DNA from: Phaeobacter sp. J2-8
GTDB lineage: Bacteria; Pseudomonadota; Alphaproteobacteria; Rhodobacterales; Rhodobacteraceae
Length of the DNA: 64,000 nt
Assembly: GCF_022867865.1 (NCBI RefSeq)
Contig: NZ_JALIEC010000001.1
Coordinates: 186,001 to 250,000, forward strand
Reading direction: 5' to 3'
Shown here: positions 8,660 to 19,048 of the stretch, in pieces
How the letters are laid out: each line of letters opens with the position of its first letter
How positions within the stretch are numbered: position 1 is the first letter of the stretch
Notes under the pieces: generated by a model
The model's input: only the letters and a program-made list of their open reading frames with translations
Told to the model about the DNA's origin: nothing
Database searches by the model: none
Program-made: the position numbers and the translations under genes

Positions 8660-9489
8660 TGGATCAACTGCTTCTGCCGTTTCTGTTTCCCTTCATGCAG
8701 AATGCGTTCTGGGTGGTGCTGTTGTTGGCCGCGCCCACCGCGATCCTCAGCTGTTTTCTGGTGCTCAAGGGTTGGTCGCTGATGGGTGATGCGGTCAGCC
8801 ATGCGGTGCTGCCGGGGGTGGTGCTGGCCTATATGCTGGGGATACCGCTGATCATCGGGGCCTTTGCGGCGGGCATGACCTGTGCGCTGGCGACCGGCTA
8901 TCTGAACGCCAACAGCCGGATCAAACAGGACACGGTGATGGGCGTGGTGTTTTCCGGCATGTTCGGGTTGGGGATGGTGCTTTACGTCAAGGTGCAGACC
9001 AATGTGCATCTCGATCATATCCTGTTCGGCAATATGCTGGGTGTTGGCCCTGCAGATCTCTGGACCGCCGGAATTGTTGGTGCGCTGGTGACTGTGGTGC
9101 TGGTGCTGAAATGGAAAGACCTCTTGCTGCATGCCTTTGATCCGGCGCAGGCCCAGGCAATCGGTTTGCGGGTGAACTGGCTGCATTATGGCATGTTGTC
9201 GATCCTGTCGCTGACCATCGTCGCGGTGCTGAGCGCGGTGGGGCTGATCCTGGCAATTGGGCTGCTGATTTCGCCGGGGGCGATTGCGTTCCTGCTGACA
9301 CGGGAATTCCGCCACATGATGATCGTGGCGGTGGTGGTCAATCTGGTGGCGATGCTTGGCGGGGTCTACGCGAGCTTCTGGCTCGACAGCGCCCCTGCGC
9401 CGACCATCATCCTGATGCTGACCATCGCCTTTGTGGGTGCGTTTGTCTGGCGGCAATGGCAAAACCGCCGCCGCGAGGCTGTCACCTGA
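8659..9489 (+). CDS. sitD: Manganese/iron ABC transporter permease, second subunit
   Basis: A 276-residue ABC-3 family membrane protein, paralogous to SitC: the two share the pattern LKGWSLMGDAVSHAVLPGVVLAY. About eight membrane spans. Last gene of sitABCD. It ends nine bases before the convergent CoA-transferase gene, and I see no hairpin terminator in the gap. Confidence 0.9.
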   Translation: MDQLLLPFLFPFMQNAFWVVLLLAAPTAILSCFLVLKGWSLMGDAVSHAVLPGVVLAYMLGIPLIIGAFAAGMTCALATGYLNANSRIKQDTVMGVVFSGMFGLGMVLYVKVQTNVHLDHILFGNMLGVGPADLWTAGIVGALVTVVLVLKWKDLLLHAFDPAQAQAIGLRVNWLHYGMLSILSLTIVAVLSAVGLILAIGLLISPGAIAFLLTREFRHMMIVAVVVNLVAMLGGVYASFWLDSAPAPTIILMLTIAFVGAFVWRQWQNRRREAVT

Positions 9490-9498
9490 CCTGTGGTT

Positions 9499-10839
9499 CT
9501 AGGTTGCCCAGTGCGCGGGATGTCGGCGCACCGGGCCAGAGGGGATCTGCCATCTCGGGCCATGCCCATTGACCGTCAGTGGCGGTGTGATCCGATGGGC
9601 CGGGCCCCAACCGGTGTCCTCGACAGCCATGGCATAGTCATCAGGTCCAACAGCGATCGCCGCCGGGGGCGAGAGCGTGCCGGGGGCGGATTTCAGACAT
9701 TCCGCCGTGCGCGCAAGCGAAAGTTCCGCGCGGGTGCCGACCCCTTTGGCGCGGCGGCCCAGACCGCGCAGGACGGTCGCCGCCAAAAGATACCCCGTGC
9801 CATGATCCAGCGCTTGCACCGGAAGCGGTAGGGGGGCGTCCCGCCCTGTGACCGCCATGCCCTGGGCCGCAATGCCACAGGACATCTGGACCAGGGAATC
9901 AAAGCCGCGCCGCGCGCGCCAAGGGCCAGTGCGGCCATAGGCCGACAGGCTGACGTCAATCAGGCCGGGGTTCAGCGCGCTGCGGGCCTCTGCGCCAAAT
10001 CCCAACCGGTCGAGCGCGCCGGGCCGATAGCCGTGCAGCAACACGTCGGCGGATTTGAGCAGGTTGGCAAAGATCGCGCGGTCGGTGGCGTCATGCAGAT
10101 CCAGCCCGGCGCAATGTTTGCCAAGATTGACCTCCAGCTCCGCCGCCGGTTCGTTCCAATGCGGCGGGTCGATGCGCAGGACATCCGCGCCAAACCCGGC
10201 CAGAAACCGCGTGGCAACCGGACCGGCCAGAACTCGCGTCAGATCGAGCACACGCAGACCGGCAAGCGGTGCGTCTGGGGGGCCTGATGGCCCCTGCGGG
10301 GGCACATCCACGGCGTCCTGCCAGCGGATCAGCGGCTCGGCCTTTACCGCCGCGCCCTGGGGGTGGGCCTGCCACGCGTCTGCGCTGTGCAGCATCGCGG
10401 CACAGCCCTTGGCGGCGACAATGGCGGTTTCCAACGCCTCTGCCTGCCAGGTCGCCACCACCTTGGCCACGGCCTCGCGATCTGGCGGGCAGCCAAGGAC
10501 CGAAAGGGCAGCGGCACGATGATGCGGCGCATTGGTGTGCAGGCGGATGAAACTGTCTGCGGTGGCATAGATCCCGGCAATTGCATCCCAGACCGAAGGC
10601 AAGTCCCACCCCACCGGCGACAGCGTCATGTCAAACCAAAGCGACGCGCGCCGACGGTCGACATGCACCGCGCCACCGCCATGGATCGCGGCCAATGCCG
10701 CACCCGCCGCGCCGATTGTGGCGCTGGCAAAGTCGCTGACCGCATAGACCGACGGCAAATCGCCGCCGCCGGTTTCATGGAAATTTGCGTCTGTCATTTG
10801 CAGGGCCTCGGTGATTTCGGGCCAATAGGGATTGTTCAT
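9499..10839 (-). CDS. Class III CoA-transferase, CaiB/BaiF family
   Basis: Transfers CoA between acyl-CoA and free carboxylic acids; acceptor and donor unknown. About 446 aa from ATG at 10839. The region GLRVLDLTRVLAGPVATRFL is the standard opening of the catalytic part, preceded by about 200 residues of less conserved sequence. The expected catalytic Asp is in RRGFDSLVQMSCGIA, and VNLGKHCAGLDL matches the family. An open frame runs on to 12072, but that part is antisense to the citrate synthase gene and is not accepted. It is divergent from a citrate-synthase-like gene with a 78-base shared promoter region, suggesting a common acyl-CoA pathway. Confidence 0.85.
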   Translation of the reverse strand: MNNPYWPEITEALQMTDANFHETGGGDLPSVYAVSDFASATIGAAGAALAAIHGGGAVHVDRRRASLWFDMTLSPVGWDLPSVWDAIAGIYATADSFIRLHTNAPHHRAAALSVLGCPPDREAVAKVVATWQAEALETAIVAAKGCAAMLHSADAWQAHPQGAAVKAEPLIRWQDAVDVPPQGPSGPPDAPLAGLRVLDLTRVLAGPVATRFLAGFGADVLRIDPPHWNEPAAELEVNLGKHCAGLDLHDATDRAIFANLLKSADVLLHGYRPGALDRLGFGAEARSALNPGLIDVSLSAYGRTGPWRARRGFDSLVQMSCGIAAQGMAVTGRDAPLPLPVQALDHGTGYLLAATVLRGLGRRAKGVGTRAELSLARTAECLKSAPGTLSPPAAIAVGPDDYAMAVEDTGWGPAHRITPPLTVNGHGPRWQIPSGPVRRHPAHWAT

Positions 10840-10857
10840 GCGGCTGCTCCGATCATG

Positions 10858-10910
10858 CTGTGCAGCACAGTTAGGCGGCGGTTTGACTATTCGGCAATCT
10901 TGATCAAGAT
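10858..10910. promoter_or_regulatory. Two palindromes in the divergent CoA-transferase / citrate synthase promoter region
   Basis: The 78-base gap holds CTGTGC-A-GCACAG (10858-10870) and a perfect 14-bp palindrome ATCTTGATCAAGAT (10897-10910). A TTGACT at 10883-10888 lies 17 bases before AAGATA, so the second palindrome would cover the -10 of the citrate synthase promoter. The adjacent protein has its own HTH domain, so autoregulation is possible but inferred. Confidence 0.45.
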
Positions 10911-10917
10911 AATCAAC

Positions 10918-12033
10918 ATGAAAATTCCCGACACCGATTTGATGGACGGCGCAGAGGTTCGCCAGCGGCTGGGGGTCAGCGCCCAGACGCTGTATGCCTA
11001 TGTCAGCCGTGGCCATATCCGCGCGTTCCAAAGCCCGAGAGATGCGCGCAAGTCGTTGTACTTTCGGGAAGATGTGGAAAATTGGGCGGCGCGCAAGGCG
11101 CGGGGACGATCGCGCCGTTCGGTGGCGGCCTCGGCGCTGAGCTGGGGGGAACCTTCGCTGATTTCGGCAATCACCGAGATTCGCGATGGCCGATTCTTCT
11201 ATCGCGGTCAGGACGGCGTGCTGCTTTCGCGCACCGCGACGCTGGAGGAAACCGCAGCGCTGTTGCTGGATTGCGATCTGGCGGCACCGCACCCCGACAG
11301 GCTGCCGATGTTGGCCGCGCCGGACCCGGTGCAACGCATGTTGATGGCGTTGACCCGTCGGGTGGCGGAGCGTGATGTTGCGCCGCTGGATTTGATTCAA
11401 GCGATGGTTCACGCGATCACCCGCAGGCGCAGCACGGCGGCGGTGCATGACCAGTTGGCTGCGGCCTGGGGGCTGTCGCCGCCGGAGGCGGATGTGATCC
11501 GCCGGGTGCTGGTGCTGTGCGGCGATCATGAATTGAACGCGTCGGCCTTTGCCTGTCGGGTCACGGCCTCGACCGGGGCGGGTTTGCCCGCCTGTTTGCT
11601 GACCGGGCTGTCGACCCTGACCGGCCCGCGCCATGGCGGAATGGTGGTCCGTGCGCTGGATTTCATGGCTGCGGCGGTCAATGGCGGCGCGCTGCCTGAC
11701 GCGGGCAGCAAGGCACCACCGGGCTTTGGCCATCCGTTGTATCCGGCGGGCGACCCCCGCGCGACAGAGATCCTGCGGGTGCTGCCACTGGGGCGGGACT
11801 GGGCCGAAGTGGTCCAGGTGCTGGGCGCACGGCGCATTTATCCCGGCCTTGATTTCGCCTTGGGGCATGTGGTGCGGGCCCTGGATCTGCCGCGCGATGC
11901 CGGTCTGACCCTGTTCGCCATTGGCCGCAGCGCCGGCTGGATGGCGCATGCCCGTGAACAGGCGGCCAGCAAACAGCTTATTCGCCCGCGTGCGACAGGC
12001 CAAACACGCGCAAAAGGCCAGAAAACCACCTGA
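10918..12033 (+). CDS. Citrate-synthase family protein with N-terminal HTH domain
   Basis: About 371 aa from ATG at 10918. Residues 10-40 (MDGAEVRQRLGVSAQTLYAYVSRGHI region) form an excisionase/MerR-like helix-turn-helix. The rest is a citrate synthase fold: CGDHELNASAF (first conserved His), GPRHGGM, and GFGHPLYPAGDPRA (second conserved His). It is shorter than a TCA-cycle GltA. Such HTH fusions are known as a distinct subgroup and often sit beside CaiB-type CoA-transferases, as here. It could be a 2-methylcitrate- or citramalate-like synthase, or an enzyme that also binds DNA. Neither substrate nor DNA target can be read from sequence. Confidence 0.8.
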   Translation: MKIPDTDLMDGAEVRQRLGVSAQTLYAYVSRGHIRAFQSPRDARKSLYFREDVENWAARKARGRSRRSVAASALSWGEPSLISAITEIRDGRFFYRGQDGVLLSRTATLEETAALLLDCDLAAPHPDRLPMLAAPDPVQRMLMALTRRVAERDVAPLDLIQAMVHAITRRRSTAAVHDQLAAAWGLSPPEADVIRRVLVLCGDHELNASAFACRVTASTGAGLPACLLTGLSTLTGPRHGGMVVRALDFMAAAVNGGALPDAGSKAPPGFGHPLYPAGDPRATEILRVLPLGRDWAEVVQVLGARRIYPGLDFALGHVVRALDLPRDAGLTLFAIGRSAGWMAHAREQAASKQLIRPRATGQTRAKGQKTT

Positions 12034-12148
12034 GGGGGCCGATAGGGGGGCGGTCGAACACGCGCCGCTCACGCAGGTGTCACGTGGTTTCGCTTGAACT
12101 CACCTGCTTTGGCGGCATTGTAGCGCCTAGTATTTGCAGGAGAGTTTG

Positions 12149-13524
12149 ATGCCCGGATTTTTTCCATCCCGTGTGAAATCCACCATTGGCCCGATGATCG
12201 CGGCCTGGCGCTGATCTGGGCCGCTGCCGCCCCTGCCCAAAGCGGCATGGAAGACCAGGTCACAATCGACAAGCTGGACAACGGCATGGAGGTGGTGGTG
12301 ATCGAAGACCACCGCGCGCCGGTTGTCGTTCACATGGTGTGGTATCGCGCTGGCAGCGCCGATGAAAAACCGGGTGTTTCCGGCGTGGCGCATTTCCTGG
12401 AACATTTGCTGTTTCAGGGCACCAAGAACATGGCGCCCGGCGAATTGTCGCGTGTGGTGGCCGAAAACGGCGGCACCGACAACGCCTTTACCAGCTATGA
12501 CCAGACCGCCTATTTTCAACGGGTGGCGGCGGATCGTCTGGGGCTGATGATGCAGATGGAGGCCGACCGCATGGTCAACCTGCAATTGGGTGACGAGGAA
12601 ATTCGCACCGAGCGCGAGGTGATCATCGAAGAACGCAACATGCGCACGGAAAACGACCCCGGTGCGTTGATGCGGGAACAGGCGCGGGCGGCACAATACC
12701 TCAACCACCGTTACGGCGTGCCAATCATCGGTTGGCGGCACGAGATGGTGGGCCTTGATCTGGAGGCCGCACTGGATTTCTATCAGACCTATTATGCGCC
12801 CAACAACGCAGTGCTGATTGTGGCTGGCGATGTGACGCCCGAGGGCGTGATGGAACTGGCACGTGAACATTACGGGGCTTTGCCACCGAACCCGGATCTT
12901 GAACCCCGCGCCCGCCCGCAAGAGCCACCGCAAACGGCGCCGCGCCGCATGGTGTTCGAAGATCCACGGGTGTCGCAACCCTATGTTGTCCGCTCTTATC
13001 TGGCCCCGGAACGCGATCCCGGCGCCCAGGAAAAAGCTGCGGCCTTGATGTTGTTGTCGGATGTTCTGGGTGGTGGGCAAACCTCTGTTCTGAATGAAAT
13101 ATTGCAGTTCGAGCAGAAGAAAGTGGTCTACGCCGGCGCGTCTTATGGGGGTGTTTCGCTGGATGACACCACGTTTTCGCTGGTTGTTGTCCCGGCCGAG
13201 GGGGTGAGCCTGCAAGAGGCCGAGGATGCGATGGATGCCGCCGTGGCGCGTTTCATGCAGGACGGTGTTGACCCGGAACAGCTGATCCGGATCAAACGCC
13301 AGATCAAAGCCAGCCGGATCTATGCCCGCGACAATGTAGAGCGTCTGGCAAACAGCTATGGCCGGGCGCTGACGTCCGGATTGACGATCGAAGACATTTT
13401 TGCCTGGCCTGACGTTGTCGAGGCGGTGACCGAAGAGGATATTCTGGCCGCCGCGCGCGAGGTGTTTGATGACAAGACCAGCGTGACCAGCTGGCTGACC
13501 CGTCCCAAGGAGGTGACCCAATGA
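12149..13524 (+). CDS. M16 family zinc metallopeptidase, catalytic member (frameshift in signal peptide)
   Basis: Periplasmic pitrilysin-like peptidase of about 458 aa. The inverted zinc motif HxxEH is present as HFLEH within GVAHFLEHLLFQGT; the distal zinc-ligand Glu region follows in TEREVIIEERNMR. ATG at 12149 has CAGGAGA at 12137-12143. The next codons give a signal peptide that breaks at CC 12204-12205; one added C gives MIAALALIWAAAAPAQS, a normal cleavage region. A downstream ATG at 12247 would lack export and ribosome site, so the upstream start is preferred. It overlaps the next gene by four bases; the two probably make one heterodimeric enzyme. Confidence 0.85.
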
Positions 13525-14879
13525 AGACGTTCGCATTGAAGACGTTTGTATGCGCGTTTATCGTACTGGTTTGGGGCGGTGCGCCACTGCGGGCCGAAAT
13601 CAACATTCAGGAAATCACCACGCCGGGCGGGATCAGCGCCTGGCTGGTCGAGGAACCCTCGATCCCGATTGTGGCGCTGGAATTGCGGTTCAAGGGCGGT
13701 GGATCGCTGGATGCGCCAGGCAAACGCGGGGCCACCAACCTGATGACCGGCCTGCTTGAGGAAGGCACCGGCGACATGGATGCCCGTGCCTTTGCCCGTG
13801 CGACCGAAACGCTGGCGGCCTCGTTTGATTATGACACCTATGATGACACCATTGCTGTGTCGGCCAAATTCCTGACCGATACCCAGCAAGAGGCGATGGC
13901 GCTTTTTCGCAGCTCGATCATCGAGCCGGCCTTTACCCAGGTCGCCTTGGACCGGGTGCGGGCGCAGGTGATGTCGGGGCTGGCGTCGGATGAAACCGAC
14001 CCGAACAAGATTGCCGGGCGCACCTTTGACGGCATGGCCTTTGGCGATCATCCCTATGCGACCTCGATTGATGGCACACGGGAAAGCGTGGCGGCCCTGA
14101 CTCGCGCGGATATCGTCGCGGCGCATAAAGCGGCATTTGCCCGCGACCGGGTCTATGTCAGCGCGGTCGGCGACATCTCGGCCGAGGAGCTGGCGACATT
14201 GCTTGACACCCTTTTGGGCGATCTGCCCGCCACGGGCGCGCCGCTGGTCGGCAAGGCGGAATTCCTGATGCAGGGTGGTCTGACGGTGGTGCCGTTTGAC
14301 ACGCCGCAATCTGTGGTTCTGTTTGGCCATGCGGGATTGGACCGGCATGACGATGATTTCCTTGCGGCCTATGTCCTGAACGAGATTTTTGGCGGCTCTG
14401 GTTTGACCAGTCGCTTGATGGACGAGGTGCGCGAAAAGCGTGGGCTGGCCTATGGGGTCTATAGCTATCTTGTGCCCAAGGATAATGCCGCAATGATGCT
14501 GGGGCAGGTGGCTTCGGCCAACAATCGCGTCGCGGATACCATAGAGGTGGTGCGCGCCGAATGGGCGAAAATGGCAGCAGAAGGCGTGACCGCAGAAGAG
14601 CTTGAGGCGGCCAAGACCTATTTGACCGGGGCCTATCCATTGCGGTTCGATGGCAATGGACCAATTGCCAATATCCTTGTCGGGATGCAGCTGGATGATC
14701 TGGGCACCGATTATATCGTGACCCGCAATGAAGAGATCGAGGCGCTGACCCTGGAAGAGGTCAACCGCGTCGCGCGCAAGCTGTTGCAGCCCGATGCCCT
14801 GCATTTCGTGGTCGTGGGCCAGCCCGAGGGGTTGGAAACAGCCCTGACAACCGACCCCAAGGCCGACGCCGCGCATTAG
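13521..14879 (+). CDS. M16 family protein, non-catalytic partner
   Basis: A 452-residue M16 protein with a signal peptide (LKTFVCAFIVLVWGGAPLRA). The position corresponding to the zinc site reads GATNLMTGLLEEGTGD, so HxxEH is missing. The substrate-binding C-terminal half is kept (GSGLTSRLMDEVREKRGLAYG). Paired catalytic and non-catalytic M16 proteins are a known arrangement, as in mitochondrial processing peptidase and bacterial two-subunit M16B enzymes. Start overlaps the upstream stop (ATGA). A hairpin terminator follows 45 bases downstream. Confidence 0.88.
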   Translation: MKTFALKTFVCAFIVLVWGGAPLRAEINIQEITTPGGISAWLVEEPSIPIVALELRFKGGGSLDAPGKRGATNLMTGLLEEGTGDMDARAFARATETLAASFDYDTYDDTIAVSAKFLTDTQQEAMALFRSSIIEPAFTQVALDRVRAQVMSGLASDETDPNKIAGRTFDGMAFGDHPYATSIDGTRESVAALTRADIVAAHKAAFARDRVYVSAVGDISAEELATLLDTLLGDLPATGAPLVGKAEFLMQGGLTVVPFDTPQSVVLFGHAGLDRHDDDFLAAYVLNEIFGGSGLTSRLMDEVREKRGLAYGVYSYLVPKDNAAMMLGQVASANNRVADTIEVVRAEWAKMAAEGVTAEELEAAKTYLTGAYPLRFDGNGPIANILVGMQLDDLGTDYIVTRNEEIEALTLEEVNRVARKLLQPDALHFVVVGQPEGLETALTTDPKADAAH

Positions 14880-14917
14880 GCGCGGGATCAATGGGGCCTG
14901 CTGACCCTGAACAAAAC

Positions 14918-14957
14918 GAAAAAGGCCCGGCGTGATTGACAACGCCGGGCCGGTTTT
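14918..14957. terminator. Bidirectional intrinsic terminator between the M16 pair and dapA
   Basis: A perfect 10-bp stem (GGCCCGGCGT 14924-14933 with ACGCCGGGCC 14942-14951) has an 8-base loop, is preceded by a run of A and followed by GGTTTT. It lies between convergent genes and can serve both. Confidence 0.85.
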
Positions 14958-15014
14958 ATCCGCAAGGATCGTTTCTGAGGGCTTTGATTGCGCCCAAGCT
15001 GTGTCGCGAAATGC

Positions 15015-15890
15015 CTAGTCGAGAAGTCCGGCGTGGCGCAGACCGGCGTCGATCCGGGCCTGCACCGGTTCGCTGACCGGCAGAAGCGGCAGGCGCACCT
15101 CGTTCTCGCACAGACCCAGACGCGACATTGCGTATTTCACGCCACAGAGCCCCGGTTCGGCAAAGATCGCCTGATGCAGAGGCATCAATTGATCCTGAAT
15201 TGCTAAAGCGGCGGCGTAATCCCCGGCCAGACAGGCCGCTTGCAGCTTGCTGCTGAGCGCCGGTGCCACATTGGCCGTGACCGAGATACAGCCAACCCCG
15301 CCCTGGGCGTTAAAGCCATGTGCGGTGGGGTCTTCGCCCGAAAGCTGGATGAAATCGGTGCCGCAGGTGATGCGCTGGGCGCAGACACGCGCCAGATCGC
15401 CGGTGGCATCCTTGACCCCGATGATATTTTTCAGTTTCGCCAATTCACCCATCGTGGCGGGCGACATGTCGATCACCGACCGTGGCGGGATATTGTAGAT
15501 GATGATCGGCAGATCCACCGCGTCATGGATCGCGGTGAAATGGGCAATCAGCCCGGCCTGGGTCGGTTTGTTGTAATATGGCGTCACCACCAGCACGGCA
15601 TCGGCCCCAACCGATTTGGCATGCGCTGCCAGACGAATCGATTCAACCGTGTTGTTCGACCCGGCCCCGGCGATCACCGGAACACGGCCTGCGGCGGCTT
15701 TGACGACCTCGGTCACGACCTGTTCGTGTTCGCCGTGGGTCAGGGTGGGGCTTTCCCCGGTGGTGCCGACCGGCACCAATGCGCTGCTGCCCTGCGTGAT
15801 GTGCCAATCCACGAGTTTTCGCAGCGCGTCCCAATCAACCGCGCCGTCCTTGAACGGCGTAACCAGGGCAGGCATGGACCCTTTGAACAT
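15015..15890 (-). CDS. dapA: 4-hydroxy-tetrahydrodipicolinate synthase
   Basis: Condenses pyruvate with aspartate semialdehyde in lysine and diaminopimelate synthesis; cytosolic TIM barrel. At 291 aa it is the normal length. Catalytic residues are in place: Schiff-base Lys160 ([10 protein letters not shown]), Tyr132 (IIYNIPPR) and Thr44 ([11 protein letters not shown]). YYNKPTQ and the SGED loop also match DapA. It stands alone, divergent from the lytic transglycosylase gene. Confidence 0.93.
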   Translation of the reverse strand: MFKGSMPALVTPFKDGAVDWDALRKLVDWHITQGSSALVPVGTTGESPTLTHGEHEQVVTEVVKAAAGRVPVIAGAGSNNTVESIRLAAHAKSVGADAVLVVTPYYNKPTQAGLIAHFTAIHDAVDLPIIIYNIPPRSVIDMSPATMGELAKLKNIIGVKDATGDLARVCAQRITCGTDFIQLSGEDPTAHGFNAQGGVGCISVTANVAPALSSKLQAACLAGDYAAALAIQDQLMPLHQAIFAEPGLCGVKYAMSRLGLCENEVRLPLLPVSEPVQARIDAGLRHAGLLD

Positions 15891-16030
15891 GGTAACGCTC
15901 CTCTTCGTGGTTGCGGTCCCACACTGGGCCGCGGTGATCCGCCTCTGTCGGCATCGTGAGTTGCGTGATGCGTCAGACGGGTTATCCTTTGGCCAGTGTC
16001 TATTCCTTTTCAGATCAGAAATTGCAAGTG

Positions 16031-18208
16031 ATGAAGCGTAGCCTTTTGTGCCTCTTGATGGTTTTCGCGGCGCCTGTGTCGTCCCAACAGGGCGGCGGTG
16101 ACGGTATTTCCGCTGACCTGACGACCAGTTTGCGACCGCGCGCGCGGTCCAGCACGGTGGTCAGCACCGGACAAAACACCGGACAAGAGGTGCCCGAAGT
16201 GTCCTCTCAGACCTCTGTCGCGGGGTTTGCTGACGGCGATGTGCCCCTGTCGCGATTGCGCCCAAGGGGACGTCCCGGCGATCTGGTGACACAGGTCGTC
16301 AGCCTTGCTGATCTGCCCAGCGGGGATGCCGATTTTCGCGCCGCTCTGTCGGAAATGCGGGCCGGACGTTGGGACAATGCGCTGCGACTGGCCGGGCCAG
16401 AGGGCGGCGTGGCCCGCGACGTCATTCGCTGGCATCAATTGCGCAATGGTTTGGGGCGGTCCAGCGACGTGACGGCCTTTCTGGCGCGCAGCGGTGATTG
16501 GCCGGGGTTGGCCTATCTGCGCGAAAAGAGCGAAAGCACGATGGAGGATGCGCCAATCGGCGACGTCCTGATGTTCTATACCGGGCATGAGCCGCAGACC
16601 GGCATCGGGGCTTTGACCCGTGCCAAGGCTTTGGCCACCATGGGGCATGGCGACGCGGCTGAGGCCGGGATCATCATGGCCTGGCGCACATTGGCCTTGT
16701 CAGAGCGCGAACAAGAGACATTCCTCAGCCGTTATGGCGCGGTACTTGCCCCCCACCATACGGCGCGGTTGGATCAGATGCTGTGGAAGGGCTGGAAGGT
16801 CAACGCCACCCGCATGTTGCCACTGGTCGGGGCGGATTGGACCGCATTGGCCAAGGCCCGCATGGCGCTGCGCGCCCGCGAGGGCAATCCAGATCCGCTG
16901 ATTGCGGCGGTGCCCCCTGCGCTGAGCGATGATCCCGGATTGGCCTATGAGCGGTTTGAATGGCGGATGCAAAAGGGGCTGACCGACAGTGCCACGGCGC
17001 TGTTGCTGGAACGGTCGACCAGTGCCAAATCGCTGGGGGAACCGGAATACTGGGCGTCGCGTCGCCGGGACATGGCGCGCCGTGCCATGCGCGACGGCAA
17101 GACAACCGAAGCCTACCGCGTTGCCGCGACGCATTTCACCACCGAGGGCAATGATTTTGCCGATTTGGAGTGGCTGTCTGGCTATCTTGCGCTGCGGTTT
17201 CAGAAGGATGGCCCCCGCGCCGCCCAGCATTTCAACCGATTCCGTGGCGCGGTGTTCACGCCGATTTCGCTGGGGCGTGCCGGGTATTGGCTGGGTCGCG
17301 CGCATGAGCAGGCCGGAAACCGGGCAGAGGCCCAAGCGGGCTATGCGCTTGGGGCGAAGTATCAAACCAGTTTTTACGGTCTGCTGGCCGCCGAACGCGG
17401 CGGGCTGCCCTTCAACGCGGCCCTGGCCGGGTATACCCCGGCGGGGGATTGGCGGCAGGCGGACTTTACAAAATCACGGGTGCATGAGGCCGCAATGTTG
17501 TTCCTTGGCGTTGGCGAGGAGTGGTTGGCGGAACGTTTCTGGACCCATCTGGCCGAAACCCAGGACGAGGCCAGCCTGCACATGATGGGCAAGATGCTGG
17601 AGGAACTGGGCCAGCCACATTTTGGCGTCATGCTGGGCAAACGGGCGGCACAGGCCGGGTTGGAGATTGCTGCGCCCTATTACGCGATCCATCCCGTGGC
17701 CGCGCGCAACCAGCCAATTCCCAAGGAAATGATCCTGGCCATTGCCCGCCGCGAAAGCGAATTTGATCACACAGTGATCAGCCACGCCGGTGCACGCGGC
17801 CTGATGCAGGTGATGCCGGCCACGGCACAATTGGTCGCCCGGCGCGTCGGGCTGGGCTATTCGCGCAACCGGCTAACCAGCGACTGGGGCTATAACGCGC
17901 AATTGGGGGCGGATTATCTGCGCGGATTGGCCGAGGATTTCGACGGCAATGTGGTGATGATGTCAGCCGGTTATAACGCCGGTCCGGGGCGCCCGCGCAG
18001 CTGGATGCAGCGCAATGGCGACCCGCGTCGCGGCAGCATTGATGTGGTCGACTGGATCGAGATGATCCCGTTCAACGAGACCCGAAACTATGTCATGCGG
18101 GTGGCCGAGAGCCTGCCGGTCTATCGCGCCCGGCTGGGCAAGGCCCCGCATCCGGTGCCGTTTTCAAAGGAGCTAGTGGGATCGACGTTGCTGCCGCTCT
18201 CGCCATAG
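16031..18208 (+). CDS. Soluble-type lytic murein transglycosylase
   Basis: Cleaves peptidoglycan glycan strands in the periplasm. About 725 aa from ATG at 16031; this start opens a signal peptide ([20 protein letters not shown]), whereas the longer open frame from 15956 does not. The middle is a long alpha-helical region like the doughnut domain of Slt70. The SLT catalytic domain is C-terminal: RRESEFD with the catalytic Glu, [13 protein letters not shown] and [13 protein letters not shown] low-complexity Arg/Pro/Ser-rich linker follows the signal peptide (about residues 30-90). The last 36 bases overlap the convergent EamA gene. Confidence 0.88.
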   Translation: MKRSLLCLLMVFAAPVSSQQGGGDGISADLTTSLRPRARSSTVVSTGQNTGQEVPEVSSQTSVAGFADGDVPLSRLRPRGRPGDLVTQVVSLADLPSGDADFRAALSEMRAGRWDNALRLAGPEGGVARDVIRWHQLRNGLGRSSDVTAFLARSGDWPGLAYLREKSESTMEDAPIGDVLMFYTGHEPQTGIGALTRAKALATMGHGDAAEAGIIMAWRTLALSEREQETFLSRYGAVLAPHHTARLDQMLWKGWKVNATRMLPLVGADWTALAKARMALRAREGNPDPLIAAVPPALSDDPGLAYERFEWRMQKGLTDSATALLLERSTSAKSLGEPEYWASRRRDMARRAMRDGKTTEAYRVAATHFTTEGNDFADLEWLSGYLALRFQKDGPRAAQHFNRFRGAVFTPISLGRAGYWLGRAHEQAGNRAEAQAGYALGAKYQTSFYGLLAAERGGLPFNAALAGYTPAGDWRQADFTKSRVHEAAMLFLGVGEEWLAERFWTHLAETQDEASLHMMGKMLEELGQPHFGVMLGKRAAQAGLEIAAPYYAIHPVAARNQPIPKEMILAIARRESEFDHTVISHAGARGLMQVMPATAQLVARRVGLGYSRNRLTSDWGYNAQLGADYLRGLAEDFDGNVVMMSAGYNAGPGRPRSWMQRNGDPRRGSIDVVDWIEMIPFNETRNYVMRVAESLPVYRARLGKAPHPVPFSKELVGSTLLPLSP

Positions 18209-19048
18209 GGTGAAAAGCCCGGCGGCAATGATCAGCCCGGCGCCGAAAATCACCGATGTGCGCAGGCTTTCGTCAAAGATCACCAGACCAATGGCGCTGG
18301 CAAAGGGCAATTGCAGATAGGCAAAGGGCTGCACCGCGCTGGCCTCTGCCGCCTCAAAACATTTGATCATGCACCAATGGCCCATCACCGCCGCCACACA
18401 GAGCCCGGCCATCCAAATCCAATCGGCGGCGGCCATCGGTTCCCAGGACCAGATGCCGACGGCGGTAATCGCCACCGCCCCCACCGTGCCGGTCCAGAAA
18501 AACGAGGTCGCGGCGCTGTCACGCCGGGCGACATAGCGGTTCAACAGGGCGTAGAGCGCAAACATGCTCGCGGTGCCCAGCGGGATCAGCGCATAGATCG
18601 AAAACACCCCGGCACCGGGGTTGATGATGATCAACACCCCAACGAAGCCGACACCAATCGCCAGCCAGCGCCGCCAGCCGACCTTTTCCCCCAGCACCGG
18701 CCCCGACAGGGCGGCCACCAGCAGCGGATAACAGACAAACACCGCATGGGTTTCCACCAGCCCCAGATAGGTGAAGGCCACAACCATCAGACAGACCTCT
18801 GCCACCAGAAGCATGGCGCGAAACGCCTAAATCCAGGGCTGTTCGGTGCGAACAACGGCCCGCAACCCGCCGGACCGGCGCATCGACAGCGCGACAACAA
18901 AAGCAGCAAAGAACCAATAGCGGATCATGACCACCATCAGCACATTGTAATTCGAGGCCAGATGCTGGCTCAGCCCGTCCTGCACCGCAAAGATGAATGT
19001 GGTGGCGACCATGAACCAGATGCCGCGGATCGTATCATTCTGGGTCAT
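18173..19048 (-). CDS. EamA/DMT family transporter, interrupted by an in-frame amber codon
   Basis: Drug/metabolite transporter superfamily membrane protein with about ten hydrophobic spans and two EamA repeats. ATG at 19048 overlaps the mnmD stop by four bases. The frame runs MTQNDTIRGIWFMVATTFIF to EQPWI, meets TAG at 18829-18827, and then continues in the same frame (AFRAMLLVAEVCLM) to 18173. Homologues usually have a continuous helix here, and a CAG-to-TAG change would explain it. So this is a one-base nonsense change, either a real disruption or a base error. The downstream part alone (ATG 18814) would lack two or three membrane spans. Substrate unknown. Confidence 0.75.

Noticed and set aside
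10840-12072. Upstream extension of the CoA-transferase open frame on the minus strand (about 411 codons)
   Set aside because: It is fully antisense to the citrate-synthase family gene, lacks any domain, and a good ATG with family homology exists at 10839.
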